Shown here piece after piece: positions 35,601 through 47,879 of a stretch of 64,000 nucleotides of DNA; positions within the stretch are counted from its first letter, which is position 1; every line of letters starts with the position of its first letter. A program made the position numbers and the translations under genes. The notes beneath the pieces were generated by a model that did no database searches, was not told where the DNA came from, and was given only the letters and a program-made list of their open reading frames with translations. Origin of the DNA: Otis tarda (lineage: Eukaryota > Chordata > Aves > Otidiformes > Otididae); assembly GCA_026413225.1 (NCBI GenBank), contig CM048557.1, positions 69,616,987 through 69,680,986 on the forward strand, given 5' to 3'.

Positions 35601-37115
35601 ATGAAATCTGTGGTTGATGCTCATGTCTTCGCTTCCAATTAGAAGTGGCTTGTGCCAAAAAAAAAAAACATGGGCTGTGGTGCTTTCCCTTCTTTGTGTG
35701 TGGGTGGGACAGCACACGGGCAACTGGAGCAACAAGAACAGAAAGTGACAGTTGAAACCAAGATGTGATTTCCTTACAGGTTCACTCGATTTGCCTTGCA
35801 CGTGAGTAACTAGGTAGATCCTCTTCCATGGTGATGAAAGGCCATTAAAGGAAATTCTCTTGACTTCAGCTGCTTTTCCAGTCCTTTGGCTGGATCTGCA
35901 GTGCCCCCAGGGCTCTCTTCTCACCTCTGGAGACCCCTCCAGCACGTGCTGCCCGGTGTTCCCCAGCACTTCTAAAAGAAGTGGACATTAAGGGTATGCT
36001 GAGCAGGTTTAGTCTCTACAGAAGTGTCTTAGAGAACCTGAATAATTACCACGTGCTGCCCTCCAAAGGCTAAATGATCTTGCTCACCCACATTTTGTAT
36101 ACCAGCTCAGCTTCCCATACCAAGGCTCAGCCCGCCCTGTCTTAAGCCCTCCATGAATCGTGAACAGGGACCGAAACGCATTTCTCTAGCAGAGGATGAT
36201 TAATACTAAAGATTCAGACCTTCAAATTCATAAATATTAGAGAAGGAGGATAACGCAAATAATTTCACCTCTATCTCCTAGCCAGGACGGTGCAGATTCT
36301 TCAGTATTCCTTATCCTAGCTGGTTTTAAATTACTTGGACGATGTGACTTCCAACACTTCTTTTGGGAGATTATCTCTGAGTAATCTCCAGTATGGATTA
36401 TTTCTTGATATGCAGCTCCAACAGACCTTTGCTCTGCTCTATCTTCTAATTACCAGTTATTACCATTAGTCCGTTTTAAGCAGCCCGATCACACCAGCCC
36501 ACAGCTCCTCCCAGCCCACCGCCTCCCCGTCACTGCTAAGCTTGGCAGTCATCGCTTCAGGGCAGCGCTTCCCTTTCTGCCTGTTCAAGGCACCGAAACA
36601 AATACAGAAGTGATAGTAGCCCCTGCTTCACCTGTGCCATCTGTCATCGCCAGTAAAGAACTCAGGAGTCATGTTGTCCCCTCCCAAGCCTACCAGGGCA
36701 TCACCACTTCTGGGGCCTCCTTGTCCTTCTCAAGCTGGTCGTCTTCTGCCCCGTTGAATAATTTGTGTAAGCAGATTCTTGCCTCTGCTGTTGTGTCTTT
36801 GGCAATTAATGAAGCTGTCTGGAGGTTCAAAAGAGGGACAGTAACTCGACCCATCAGGATTTCAAAGATCTAGGGTAGACTAGGACTAGATTGTGTCTAC
36901 CCAGAATACAGAGTTCAGGTTAACGCTTTTTGAGTTTTTCCTTGAAACAGCTGCTTTGGTCCTGTCCCCATTGTCCTGTAGACACAGGGACTGTCCTGGA
37001 TCAAGGATCCTGTGAAATTACAGTAGAACTACCACAGGAGATCCGATAGAAGGGTCTAGGCTGGTTTCCTGTCTCCAGTAACAGACAGACACGTCTGCCT
37101 AGGGAGCAATTTAAC

Positions 37116-37137
37116 AAAAAAAAAAAAAAAAAAAAAA
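37116..37137. repeat. Poly(A) run of 22
   Basis: The longest A homopolymer in the window. No retropseudogene body or target duplication was recognised next to it. Confidence 0.85.
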
Positions 37138-37694
37138 GAGAAAAGAGGACAAGAATACAGTGATACCTTCCGCCATCCGACCTTCTGGTGAGTCAGTGGC
37201 TTTCGGAGGCAAAGGTTGTCTCAGCCTGTTTTATTTAAGAGCCGGGAGTGGAGATATATCACCAGTAGCCCTCTCATGCATCTGCCTCTGCCAATTCCAA
37301 AGGATCACAGTGTGTGTTTTTAAAGTAGGTGCTGCTTTAGCGTTACTAACGCTTTTATTTTTCAAGTGATAGCCCTCTACTCTTTAGGAAGCAGATTTAG
37401 CTGCTGAGAGTATTCACCTATTTTTAAAGGCACTTGCTGCATGAATAAGGTAATGTTTGTTGTTTCAAACACTGAGTTTAGCTGATCTGTTATTCTACAC
37501 AAGCAGGAGCAGAATTGACCTTTATCTGCAGCGGGCGCTGGTGCTGCAGATGCGCTGATGGCTCACTGAGGAGGCCTGAGCCCCTCCGAGATGCTGCTTG
37601 TGTCACAGCAGCACCTGCCAGGAGAGGGAGGCTGGCACAGCTGGCAATACCCTGACAGGGCCAGCAGCACCGCGACACGGCTGTCAGCACCCAT

Positions 37695-37857
37695 CTCACC
37701 TTCTTGGCACTTCTGGCTGGCAACACCTTTGCTGGCACACCTTGTTTGTGCACTTTTGCTCTTTTGAGCACATTTGCTCTTGAGCTTTAGCTTGTTGCAC
37801 CCTTGTTCACGCACCTTTGCTCATTCATCACCCTTGCCATACCAGGCATCCTTGCTT
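37695..37857. repeat. Degenerate minisatellite, about 10 units of 13-17 bp
   Basis: Units resemble GCACCTTTGCTCATT: for example GGCACTTCTGGCT, GCAACACCTTTGCT, GTGCACTTTTGCTC, GAGCACATTTGCTC, GCACCCTTGTTCAC, GCACCTTTGCTCATTC and ATCACCCTTGCC. One or two similar units (ACACCCTTGCTCGTGCAG, about 38756-38773) follow the tandem CR1 pair, so the pair seems to sit inside the array. Confidence 0.65.
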
Positions 37858-38117
37858 CTAGTAACAAGTGATAGGACGAGAGGAAATGGCCTCAGGTTGT
37901 ACCAGGGGAGGTTTAGATTGGATATTAGGAAAAATTTCTTAACCAGAAGGGTTGTCAAGCATTGGAACAGGCTGCCCAGGGAAGTGCTGGAGTCGCCATC
38001 CCTGGAGGTGTTCAAAAGATGTGTAGATGTGGTGCTTAGGGATGTGGTTTAGTGGCAGACTTGGCAGTGCTAGGCTTATGCTTGGATTTGATGATCTTAA
38101 AGGTCTTTTCCAACCTA
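37858..38117 (+). mobile_element. CR1 LINE of a second subfamily, first of a tandem pair
   Basis: It starts at TAGTAACAAGTGATAGGACG and shows a 3' end that differs from the main young class (GGTGTTCAAAAGATGTGTAG, then GGGATGTGGTTTAGTGG, then TTCCAACCTAAG). Its terminal octamers are missing because the next CR1 begins at that point. Confidence 0.85.
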
Positions 38118-38745
38118 AGCTTTCCAAGAAGGCCAACAGCATCCTGGCTTGTGTCAGGAACAGTGTGGCCAGCAGCAGTAGGGCAGTGATTGTGCACCTG
38201 TACTCAGCACTGGTGAGGCCACACCTCAAACACTGTGTGCAGTTCTGGACCCATCAGTACAAGAAGGATGTTGAGGTGCTGGAGCACGTCCAGAGAAGGG
38301 CAACGAAGCTGGTGAGGAATCTGGAGCAGAAGTCTGATGAGGAGCGGCTGGGGGAACTGGGATTGTTCAGTTCCAGAAGAGGAGGCTGAGGGGAGACCTC
38401 ATTGCTCTCTACAACTGCCTGACAGGAGGGGAGGGTGGGGGTTGGTCTCCTCTCCCAAGTAACTTGTGATAGGACCAGAGGAAATGGCCTCAAGCTGCAG
38501 CAGGGGAGGTTTAGGTTGGATATTAGGAAACACTTCTTTACTGAAAGAGTGGCCAGGCACTGGAACAGGCTGCCCAGGGCAGTGGTGGAGTCACCATCCC
38601 TGGAGGTGTTCAAAGAAAGTGTAGACGTGGCACTCCAGGACGTGGTTTAGTGGGCGTGGTGGTGTTGGGTTGACATTTGGACTTGATGGTCTTGGAGGTC
38701 TCTTCGAATGTTAAACATTCTATGATTCTAAATGATTCTATGAGT
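38118..38745 (+). mobile_element. CR1 LINE of a second subfamily with ORF2 C-terminus
   Basis: The + strand encodes [18 protein letters not shown], then [18 protein letters not shown], then [20 protein letters not shown], the C-terminal tail of CR1 ORF2. The frame is broken near 38370. The 3' UTR matches the preceding copy in order, and the tail is ATTCTATGATTCTAAATGATTCTATGA-like. The element is 5'-truncated. Confidence 0.92.
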
Positions 38746-40098
38746 CTCTGTTTCTACACCCTTGCTCGTGCAGACTTGCTGGGCCTTCTTTCACAGCAGG
38801 CTCAGCTGCCTGGTCCTCCCTACATCTTGAGCTGTTGTAAGGAAAGAAAAACTTTGAATGATTATGTTTTCCTTGATTCTCTAGGTCTCCCTGTCCCCCT
38901 GCCTCATCTTCCTGATTTCTCTGTGGGCACTGCATTGATTTGAGTTTCTTTTGTGACTTTCCTTAGCTTTATTGCTTATGAAAACAAGTCGTACATGATC
39001 AAGCTGCCAGTGCCTGTCAGTTGCCGTGTCGCAATCCCCCACGCTCCGTGATATTTTTTGACCCTGTAGCTAATTTAAGCCAAATTTGACAGCAGAACAG
39101 ACATCTCAAAGATAATTAAATACCTGTGAGTTTGTGAAAATAAACAGATGGGTATAAAAAGGGAAACCCTACCAAAATCCCTCCCTGAGCAAAGATGCCA
39201 TACTGTCCTTCTTCGTAATCAGAGTAGAGAATTGGCGTCCGAGTTAAGTGGGACCCATAGCCATAACTGGTCTGGTGGGGGCGGGGAGATATTTTGTGGG
39301 AGCATGGTGCCTTGGGCACTTTCAGTCAAATGTGATAGTTGAAAGCCGGACTCCTTATTTATTTCGCTCTCCTTCCTCTCAAATACCTGTGGAAGCTACG
39401 TGCGACCGTGGGCAGCAGGCTGTATTCTTTCCTGGTTTCTTCCTTACATGATTCCTGGTTTTCTCTGAGTGTACAAATTTCTGCATTTCCCCTGCCTGTC
39501 GGTCTGAGATGCTGTTTCTTGCAGCTGGCAGGTTCCCACAGCTGGAGTTCCGGGCTGGTGCCTTCCTGCATCCCCGCAGTGCGGCTGCACGGGAAGCAAG
39601 TCTCTCTCCCCCTTCCTCTCGAGGTCCACCTCATGGATACGCTAAATTTCTCTGTTTACTCCTCCTGTGAGCTTAGTGAAGGAATTTCTTAAACCAGGAG
39701 TACGTTGTGGAGATCTGGGGAACAGCTCCTCAATTTATTTGTATCCCATCCCTGTCTCAAGTGCAGGGTTGGGACAACTTCCAGACAGGAAGCTGGCTTT
39801 GCCAAAGGCAAGTCTTGCTCTTGGCTCAGGGCTTGAGAAGTTACAGCCCTTGTCCCAACCAGAAAGTGGGTGATTTCTGAGGCTAAGACAGGGTGTGATT
39901 TTATAGTCCAGACCTGTTTCTCTGGTGGCGGTCTGGGAATGATGGAGTCTGGAACAGGCTGCCAACCCAACATGTCCAGAAATAGGTCTACACAGCCAAC
40001 CACCAAAGGGAAAACTTGTGTCCTGGACCCATCTGCACCATGGGCTACAGATAGCGATGTAGGCTGGTACACAGCAGATAGCAGACCTTTTCCCTCTT

Positions 40099-40706
40099 AT
40101 AGAATCACAGAATGGTTTGGGTTGGAAATGACCTCTAAAGGCCATCCAGTCCAACCCCCCTGCAAGGAGCAGGGACATCTCCAACCAGATCAGGTTGCTC
40201 AGAGCCCTGGCCAGCCTGGCCTGGAATGTTTCCAGGGATGGGGCATCCACCGCCTCTCTGGGCAACCTGGGACAGTGCTCCACCACCCTCAGCGTAAAAT
40301 ATTTCTTCCTAATATCTAATCTAAACCTACCTCCCTCTATTTTAAAACCATCACCCCTCATCCTGTCACAACAGGCCCTGCTAAAGAGTTTCTCCCCATC
40401 TTTCCTGGAGCCCCCTTTAGGTACTGGAAGGCTGCTTTAAGGTCTGCCTGGAGCCTCCTCTTCTCCAGGCTGAACAGCCCCAGCTCTCTCAGCCTGGCCT
40501 CACAGCAGAGCTGCTCCAGCCCTCTCAGCATCTGCGTGGCCTCCTCTGGACCCTCTCCAACAGCTCCACGTCCTTCTGATGTTGGGGGCTCCAGAGCTGG
40601 ACGCAGCGCTGCAGGTGGGGTCTCACCAGAGCGGAGCAGAGGGGCAGAATCCCCTCCCTCAACCTGCTGCCCACGCTGCTTTTGATGCAACCTAGGATGC
40701 AGTTGG
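40099..40706 (-). mobile_element. CR1 LINE with frameshifted ORF2 C-terminus, antisense
   Basis: On the minus strand it encodes [20 protein letters not shown], then [17 protein letters not shown], then [10 protein letters not shown] frameshift near 40530 follows, then [18 protein letters not shown] in another frame. The tail complement is TATAGAATCACAGAATGG at 40099. It is a dead copy. Confidence 0.94.
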
Positions 40707-43086
40707 GTGTAGCAGGTATTTTGTTTGAGGGCTGTGACCCCATGGTCTTGCCCTTGTGGTTCTCACGGTCAGTGAATCCCTGAGACGGGAGAAGGTTGGG
40801 CTTCCCTGGGGCAGCTGGAGGTGCCAGGGAGCTAGAGGAGAGCTCCGAGGGAGCCTGCAGCATCCCTGCTGACTGGGACATGCTTTGATCAAAGCACATG
40901 CACAGCAGGGAGCAGATCCACTGCCCAGGGGGGAAGGGACAAAGTAAATGTTTTTTTTTATTATTGATCCAGACAGAGCCGTGTATTATTTGAACTAAGC
41001 TGAGAAGCCACAAGCAGATGAGCTGGAAAAAATGTTCAGAAGAAGGCTCCTTCCTGCAGGCAGTGCACAATGTGCTTTCAAACCTTTATACTGTGTTTTC
41101 CTTCTTGGAACAATACCTTTTTCCCGGTTTAGTGTGTGTTTTCATAGAGCATTGCTTTAGGAAGTGGTTGTTTGATATTGGTGTGATGTGCTTGCTTTTG
41201 AGAGAGAAGGTGGAGGAGTCCCACCACAAGCGTCTGGCTGGTGGAGGTCCTGCATAAATACTGCATACTTCACGGGAAAAGTGGTATTTTTTTCTCTGAG
41301 CTCTGGTAGAGCTCTGACGAGACTGCTGTGATGGCTTCATTCCACCTCCCCTTCACTGGCGTGGACCATCTTGTGTCCTGCAGCCCTTCCTCACCAGGGC
41401 TTTTGGGCATCTTCATGGGGTGGTTCCCCTCTGGGCTCCCTCCAAGGGCTCCTGGTCTCCTGGGCACTGGCCTGTGCTCAGGACCTGCTGTGGCACAAAC
41501 AGGCAGAAGTGATAAATAAGAATGTTTTATTAAAGCAGGCTTTCTTTTTTTTTCTTCTTTCATTTTCTTTTTTTTTTCTCTTTTTGAAGTATAAAGTAAT
41601 TTTTCCTTTACTCTTCTGTGAAAAAAAAGTTATTTCCACTTTTGCGTGTCCCACCACATTCGGAAGGAGCTATTAAAGCCTTCAAAACAGCTGAAAGCAG
41701 CATTTTGTGCCTATGAAAGTCCCTGATTTCAACTCTGATTCCTAGCAGACTTGTCAGATCCGTAGACACGGGGTGGGTCCCGGGGGAAAGCTGGAACTGT
41801 TTCTCACTGAGACAAGTCTGTTGTTTCTGTCTCTGGGGACCTGAAGATAGCCTTTGATTGTTTGTTCCTGCGGCAGGAGTTACGGTGCAGGATGTATTGT
41901 GTCTGTCCTAGCATTCAAGCAAACTACATGAGAGCAGGACAGCGTGGAAAGGTGATGCTCCTAGGAGGGGTTGGTTTAAATCAGAAAGCATCTCTACATG
42001 ATTCAGAGCAGAAGACCCGTAACAGCAGCCAAGTTTTCACAAGGCACAGAAGGAAAGAGAAGGTGGCCAGTGTTTAAATCAGGATTTTCCAGATCTTCAC
42101 CGCAAGGATCCGTGGCGCAGAAGGCCCCATGTGTGATCTGGAGATCACAGGCAGCTTCAGAGATGGGGCTTTCATTTGTGTTGCACCAAGAGAGGAGTAA
42201 GAGGTTGACCCCATGCAGGTATGATGAGATGGGAATGATAATTGGACATGGCAAAATCATTCTTATCAGCCCAGCGGAGCTTGCAGTGCTTTAATTATCA
42301 AATGCTGTCACCTAAACGACCACGGCTGGTGGGACCAATGGTGGAAGCTCACTGGGATGGCCGTTGTGCAAACACTGATGCCTTTGCCATGGCATTTCTG
42401 TCCCGATCAGCAGTGTCTTTTCCGTGGAGAGCTCACTCTTCTCCTTGCTGCCGAGGACTGGTGATTCAGAGCCGTAGCTGGTAATTTGGAGCAGCACTGG
42501 GGGCAATTAGAAAGTCTTGGTCTTGCAAGACTGCGGAGAGGAGGAAGAACGGGTCCTTGGCCATTGCCAGCTCCCTGTGCGGTGGTGCCAGGTATTCCTG
42601 CTCCAAGGGACTGCCTAACTCCTGCTGCAAACAAGTGTTCCTGTATTCCTTCCGGATTTGTTAGTGCAAATCTCTGTGGTAAAAATACCACTTCGATAGA
42701 CCTCCCGTGATAGAAGGACACCAACTGCATTTTGGTTTCAGGTCTTGAATTCCGAGCTGACTTCTGAATTGGCACGATTCTTCCTCATTGTGTGGCCACG
42801 GGATAAAATCAGCAGCCAGTCTCTTATAAAAAAAGTTTTTTAGTGACAAATGCTCATAAAAAGGAAAGCCATAACTTGCAGTGATAAAGTGCTAACTGCG
42901 ACTGGTGGTCCGAATGCGCTGGTGTACACCGGTACGGTGTACTGGCATGTCAGAGACGCGCAGGGAGGCAAATAAGTGTCATAACCAGGGACGTTAAATC
43001 TTATTTTAGCCACTTCAAGCATCTGAACACTTTGTTTCATAAATAAAGTACTATTGCAATCTTCCAGGATAAGAGGCTTGTAAATA

Positions 43087-43388
43087 AGAAAGATGGAGAC
43101 AAAATTTTTAGCAGGGCCTATTGTGATAGAAAGAGGGGTAATAGTTTTAAAATAGGAGGAGGTAGATTTAGACTGGATATCAAGAAGAAATTTTTATGCT
43201 GAGGGTGGTGGAGCACTGGCCCAGGTTGCCCAGAGAGGGGATGGATGCCCCATCCCTGGAAACATTCCAGGCCAGGCCGGGGCTCTGAGCAACCTGATCT
43301 GGTTGGAGATGTCCCTGCTCCTGGCAGGGGGGTTGGACTGGGTGGGCTTTAATGGTCCCTTCCCACCCAAACCATCCAGTGATTCCAT
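43087..43388 (+). mobile_element. CR1 LINE 3' fragment about 115 bp upstream of the Ig5 exon
   Basis: It runs from AGAAAGATGGAGAC through GGAGATGTCCCTGCTCCTGG to ACCATCCAGTGATTCCAT. It has a small deletion in the AGGCCAGG block and a mutated tail. It is sense to the gene and ends close to the branch-point region of the Ig5 acceptor. Confidence 0.92.
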
Positions 43389-43503
43389 GTAGTCACTGTG
43401 CATTACTGCCTGTGCATAAATTAATTCTTCATGTATAATTATGACTGTACAAGCAAGGAATGTAATGCTAATTGTTGAACTGTCTCTTTTTTCTCCTTTG
43501 AAG

Positions 43504-43797
43504 TCCCACCCAATTTGACTGTTCCTCAAGAAAAGTCACCGCTGGTCACCCGGGAAGGGGACACGATCGAGCTGCAGTGCCAGGTGACAGGCAAGCCCAA
43601 GCCCATCATCCTCTGGTCCCGAGCAGACAAGGAGGTCGCGATGCCGGACGGGGCGATGCAGACGGAGAGCTACGATGGGATCCTGAGGATAGTGAACGTG
43701 TCCAGGGAGATGACGGGAACCTACAGGTGCCAGACCAGCCAGTACAACGGCTTTAATGTGAAACCCAGAGAAGCTTTGGTACAGCTCATTGTGCAGT
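43504..43797 (+). CDS. MDGA2: MDGA2 internal exon encoding Ig-like domain 5
   Basis: This 294 bp exon (98 codons) is phase 1 at both ends. The acceptor is the TTTTTTCTCCTTTGAAG tract ending at 43503, and the donor is GTAAGT from 43798. The G ending the previous exon completes Val, giving [15 protein letters not shown]. The Ig fold is marked by Cys 26 (IELQC), Trp 38 (IILWSR) and Cys 76 (G-T-Y-R-C). Two N-glycosylation sequons are present, N-L-T at residues 4-6 and N-V-S at 65-67. The exon ends with the first base of a codon (T), so the next exon should begin by completing a Tyr or similar residue before Ig6. That next exon is not in the remaining 20.2 kb. The exon is visibly more GC- and CpG-rich than its flanking introns. 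Confidence 0.9.
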
Positions 43798-45726
43798 GTA
43801 AGTAGACCATTATTTTCTTTCCATGTGGCTTTGCTGAGAAAAAGAAGTTGATTTATTTCTCCCCTAAATACGCAGCAGCGAGAGTCTTATGGTTGTTACA
43901 TTTTTGATGCTATTCTGTTTGGCTCTCTACTTCCCTGAATCCATATTTTAATGTAAATATAAAATTAAAAATTACATAGGAGCCCCATTTATATTAAAAA
44001 AAAAAAAAGTGTGGTGCTATCATTATTTTCCTAGCGCCTAGCTTTAAATTTCTTGACAGAAGAACAAGCAATTGAGATAGGAGGACGTATTTCTGTAAAT
44101 GCAGATCTGATGCTGATCTCATTTGTTGATACTGTGTAAAACAAGAAGAAAAAAATGAGAGAAATGAGAATGAGCTCCTCCACCTTGGTAAGTCTGCATG
44201 GTCTGCTCTGACTCTGAATGTGAACCATCAGCATCAGGAACAGGAGGGAAAAAGTAGGGGGAAATCAATTATTTGGGAAATGCTCAGCATTTATTATTGG
44301 AAAAGGAAAAGCCTGGTTTGATATGGTCTGTGGGAAATAACGAGCCGTTCTTTGTCGCTGTGTATGCGATAAAGATCTTTGCTGTGACTTTAATGTGTCT
44401 GTTGCGTTGCTGGTACTTATTTTCAGTTTTTTATAAAGCGACTTGTGCAGCTTTCATTTTTTCTGGTCTCAGATGCCGAAGTATTGTGGCAGATTTGCTT
44501 TTTAGCCGTGCCCTGTGCTCAGCACAGCTGACCTCTTTGGGGCCTGTAGGGACAAGATGCTGCAGTATCCATAGTTATTGCTGCTAATCAACTGATTTGT
44601 TTTCTTCCAAGGTCTGTTGTACAACATTATTTATGCACTTGATGACATGTTGTGGTGTCTGCAGTGCTTTCATCGGAGCTATTCACTGGTGTGCCGGCAC
44701 AGCTTTTTATCCAAGTGTGCTTTTGTCCCAGCCAGCAATCGCATGGATCAATGACACAAGAGCCAAGCCCGCAGGCAAGCTGGAGCCTTCTCGCTTGGGC
44801 TTCTCCTGGTTGTGGGTTCATCTGCACCAGGACTGGCTCCATCCCACCTGTACTGACAGACCTAAACTGGGAGCAGAGGTGTCTTTGACTCCCTCTCTAG
44901 AGATTGCAGAAAATGGCTTGGATGTTAGATTACCCTCCAGAGATGTCTGTCTTTCCCTGTAGAGTATAAAAGGATCATGAGAAGATTAGTCTCCTACTGA
45001 TGGCAATTTTAAAGCACGTGGATTGTTGTAGGGAAGACTGGCTCCTGTACGAACAGGCTGGACCAGCCTGCATGGGCGGCCTTAATTCAGAGCTGTGGTA
45101 CCACTGGGGAGCCCTTGCTGACACAAGAGTTTTTACTCATGTCATTATTACTGGGATCATGGTTCTTCTCATGATGTTGTTATCGTAACTAGGACTACTT
45201 GTCACACACAGCTTCTCCTTGAGTTCTCCTGTAACAAACCGTCGCTGTTATAAGTGTTTGATTTTAGCTGCACAGACAAGGTAATTTACAGGAGTTAAAT
45301 GTTATGAAAAGGCAGAAGATGAAAGACATGGAAGGACAGAATGTAGGATATGTGGACAGGGCTCCATGTCTGTACCGTAAATGGACATGCCACCGGGGCA
45401 CAGGTCATTGCCAGGGCTGGTGGTACCTTGTCCTGGGCCCTCGCAGCATGAATGATGGGAGAGAGGAGGGGTGGATGCTGGGGAAGAGGCAGAGAGCAGC
45501 AGCACAGAACCGTTGCAGGGGTTTTCAGTTGCTGTAGTTTATCAGGTGTGTGCACACAGGCTGGATGTGGTATATTTTGGCCTCCACGACTTTGCTGGGA
45601 CGTCTCTTTGCTATCTATTGCAAACATTAAAAACCCAAGAAAATATTTAATATAGTTGTAAATTAAAGAAAACCAGGGTTGTGAAGACTTGCTGTGTTAG
45701 TCCCAGACTGTTGCTCTTGGGATATT

Positions 45727-45752
45727 GGGTTGGGACATCGGGTTGGGACATC
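45727..45752. repeat. Two-copy perfect tandem repeat, 13 bp
   Basis: GGGTTGGGACATC occurs twice in a row, followed by the partial TTGGG. Confidence 0.8.
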
Positions 45753-46512
45753 TTGGGAAGATGGCAGCAGCGTGGCTCATAGAAGTGATTGACTAACCTA
45801 GTTCTTAGAGAGCAACACTGATGAGTGAGAAAGGGGATAACGTGCAAGATCTTCAGATAGATTGGTCTATGTGGTGACTGAAGGCCTTGATGATCTTGAG
45901 CGGCGGAGAGGAACATGAATAATAAACTCAGTAAGAGCTGATTCGCAGAGTCCCCTGTGAATCTGTGAACAAGAGCCGCTATACAAACGGTGGAGCAATG
46001 GTCCTCATGAATGAGGAGGAGAGAAAGTGGCTTCTTTTGTTTTCTTTCACTGATTTTCTGTGAGAACTGGAAAAAACTTTTTGTTTGTTTTTGGCGACTT
46101 GAACCCTCCATCTTAGCCATTTAGTTTATATTATTTTTTTTTGTTGAAGTCTTTTCCAGATATCTGAGCAGTCCAGCACGGTTGGTGTAACACCCTGGTT
46201 TGGGTTGGTTGTGATGGTGTGTGGAGGATGGACATGTGGATGATGGAGGCTTCTTCAAGTAATTCCGTTCATGTACAAATACGTGGGTGGAGGGTGTTCC
46301 CGATAAAGCAAGAGCTTCAGTGGGAAAGCTCTGGAGGTAAATCCACTCCAGCAGTTTCAAACAGCAAACCCACAAAGTAACGGCCAGGGCAAGCTGCGTC
46401 CTATCGCCAGTGCCAAGACTTTCTTATCTCAATTCTTGGGAGCATTATGAGCCCAGAGGGAGCTCTGTTTCATGTGTTTTCAAGTAATCAAAGTAATTTT
46501 CAGCTTTGCTTG

Positions 46513-46562
46513 CTTTTCTTTTCTTTCTTTCTTTTTCTTTTTTTTTTTTTTTTTTTTTCTTC
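46513..46562. repeat. Pyrimidine tract with T run of 21
   Basis: CTTT-type units pass into an uninterrupted T run (46538-46558), followed by ACCCTCAG. It resembles a strong polypyrimidine tract with an AG, but no supported exon follows it. Confidence 0.85.
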
Positions 46563-47459
46563 TGAACCCTCAGAAGCTCAATTCACTGGGGGATACTGGA
46601 AGAACAAGTACTCAGCAGCACTCTTGACATGGCTCCATATAACAGCTGTGAAATGTCCCACATTTTGCCCTGGAAGACTTTATTTGAAGTCTTTTGCAGT
46701 CGTAGAAACTCTTCTATTTATCCAGCAAGCTCTGTATCATTTATCCTGGTCTCCATTTCGAAAGCTCTTAAGCAGATGCTGTTATTTTCTGCAGCAGGGA
46801 GATAGTCCTGCGTTTCATGTTAGAGGAAGGGACGGCTGAGTTTGGGTCTTGGAGAGTGTTTCCCAAGATGTGGATGAGGACTTCCCACCAGCTGCACTTC
46901 TTCAGGAGCTCAGCCAGTCCCTGGTGGGACCTGGTAGGATGAGTCCTGCTGACTTCCAAAGGCTGGTGGATGCGTTGCTTGGATTGCTGTTATTTTACAA
47001 TATTTTACTGGAGGAAGAAACCTCTGGTTTGATGTATTTTTAGTGCTGCGTTAGATGCAGCAGTTCACATATTCTGAAAGAAATGGGAGACAAGAGTAGA
47101 AAATGGTTACAACGAGCAGGAGTATAACAGATATTTACAGGAGATTTTTCTTTATTCTGTCCTCATTTAGATTTCTGCTCACTTTATTCAGTTCCTAGCA
47201 AGTGCCAATTTGGAGATGAAGGGACAAAGCGTAAATTATGTAATGCTTTTGATTATTTTTCTTGTGGGAGGAAAGTACGTGTGCTCCCATCGACTTCAGC
47301 ATCGTTTTCTGTAACTAGCCTAGCATTTATTCAATTTTCATAAAAACCAGTTCTTTCAGTAATTTTCTAATATTTATTTCAGATGCTTCTATCAGTTATA
47401 AACAGGGAAAATACTTAATGAAACACTTTTATTTCTGTAATAATTCATTGATTCATTGA

Positions 47460-47879
47460 AAGGCTGGCGCACCTTTCCTACGAGGCCAGGCTGAGAGAGC
47501 TGGGGCTGCTCAGCCTGGAGAAGAGGAGGCTCCAGGAAGACCTGAGAGTGGCCTCCCAGTGCCCAAAGGGGGCTGCAGGGAAGGTGGGGAGAGACTCTTC
47601 AGCAGGGCCTGGTGTGACAGGACGAGGGGTCATGGTTTTAAAAATAGAGGGAGGTAGATTTAGATTGAATATTAGGAAAAAAATTTTTACACTGAGGGTG
47701 GTAGAACACTGGCCCATGTTGCCCAGAGAGGCGGTGGATGCCCCATCCCTGGAAACATTCCAGGCCAGGCTGAATGAGGCTTTGAGCAACCTGATCTGGT
47801 TGGAGATGTCCCTGCTTCTTGCAGGGGGGTTGGACTAGATGACCTTTGAAGGTCCCTTCCAACCCTAACCATTCTATGA
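47460..47879 (+). mobile_element. CR1 LINE with short ORF2 tail
   Basis: It starts at GGCTGGCGCACCTTTCCTAC, shows the ORF2 tail block ([19 protein letters not shown]), and ends ACCATTCTATGA. It belongs to the young class. Confidence 0.93.

Larger units (their letters stand above)
29079..43503 (+). other. 14.4 kb intron between the Ig4 and Ig5 exons
   Basis: The intron contains a CR1 with an inverted junction (30413-30916), decayed CR1 ORF2 sequence (31160-31515), an old CR1 interrupted by a young one (31955-32652), a degenerate minisatellite with two tandem CR1 copies (37695-38780), an antisense CR1 (40099-40706) and a CR1 just before the acceptor (43087-43388). Stretches 29080-30410, 32660-37690, 38790-40090 and 40710-43080 show no recognised gene or repeat family beyond short homopolymers. 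Confidence 0.75.

Noticed and set aside
36610-36873. 87-codon open frame in GC-moderate sequence
   Set aside because: No domain, no conserved motif and no convincing splice sites. Length is within chance expectation for 64 kb.
37116-37137. Poly(A) run as the tail of a processed pseudogene
   Set aside because: No cDNA-like body precedes it on either strand and no flanking direct repeat was seen.
46447-47043. Pyrimidine tract plus CCTCAG followed by an open frame, looking like an acceptor and exon
   Set aside because: The peptide is not recognised, phase 1 continuity with the Ig5 exon cannot be shown, and it does not resemble MDGA Ig6.
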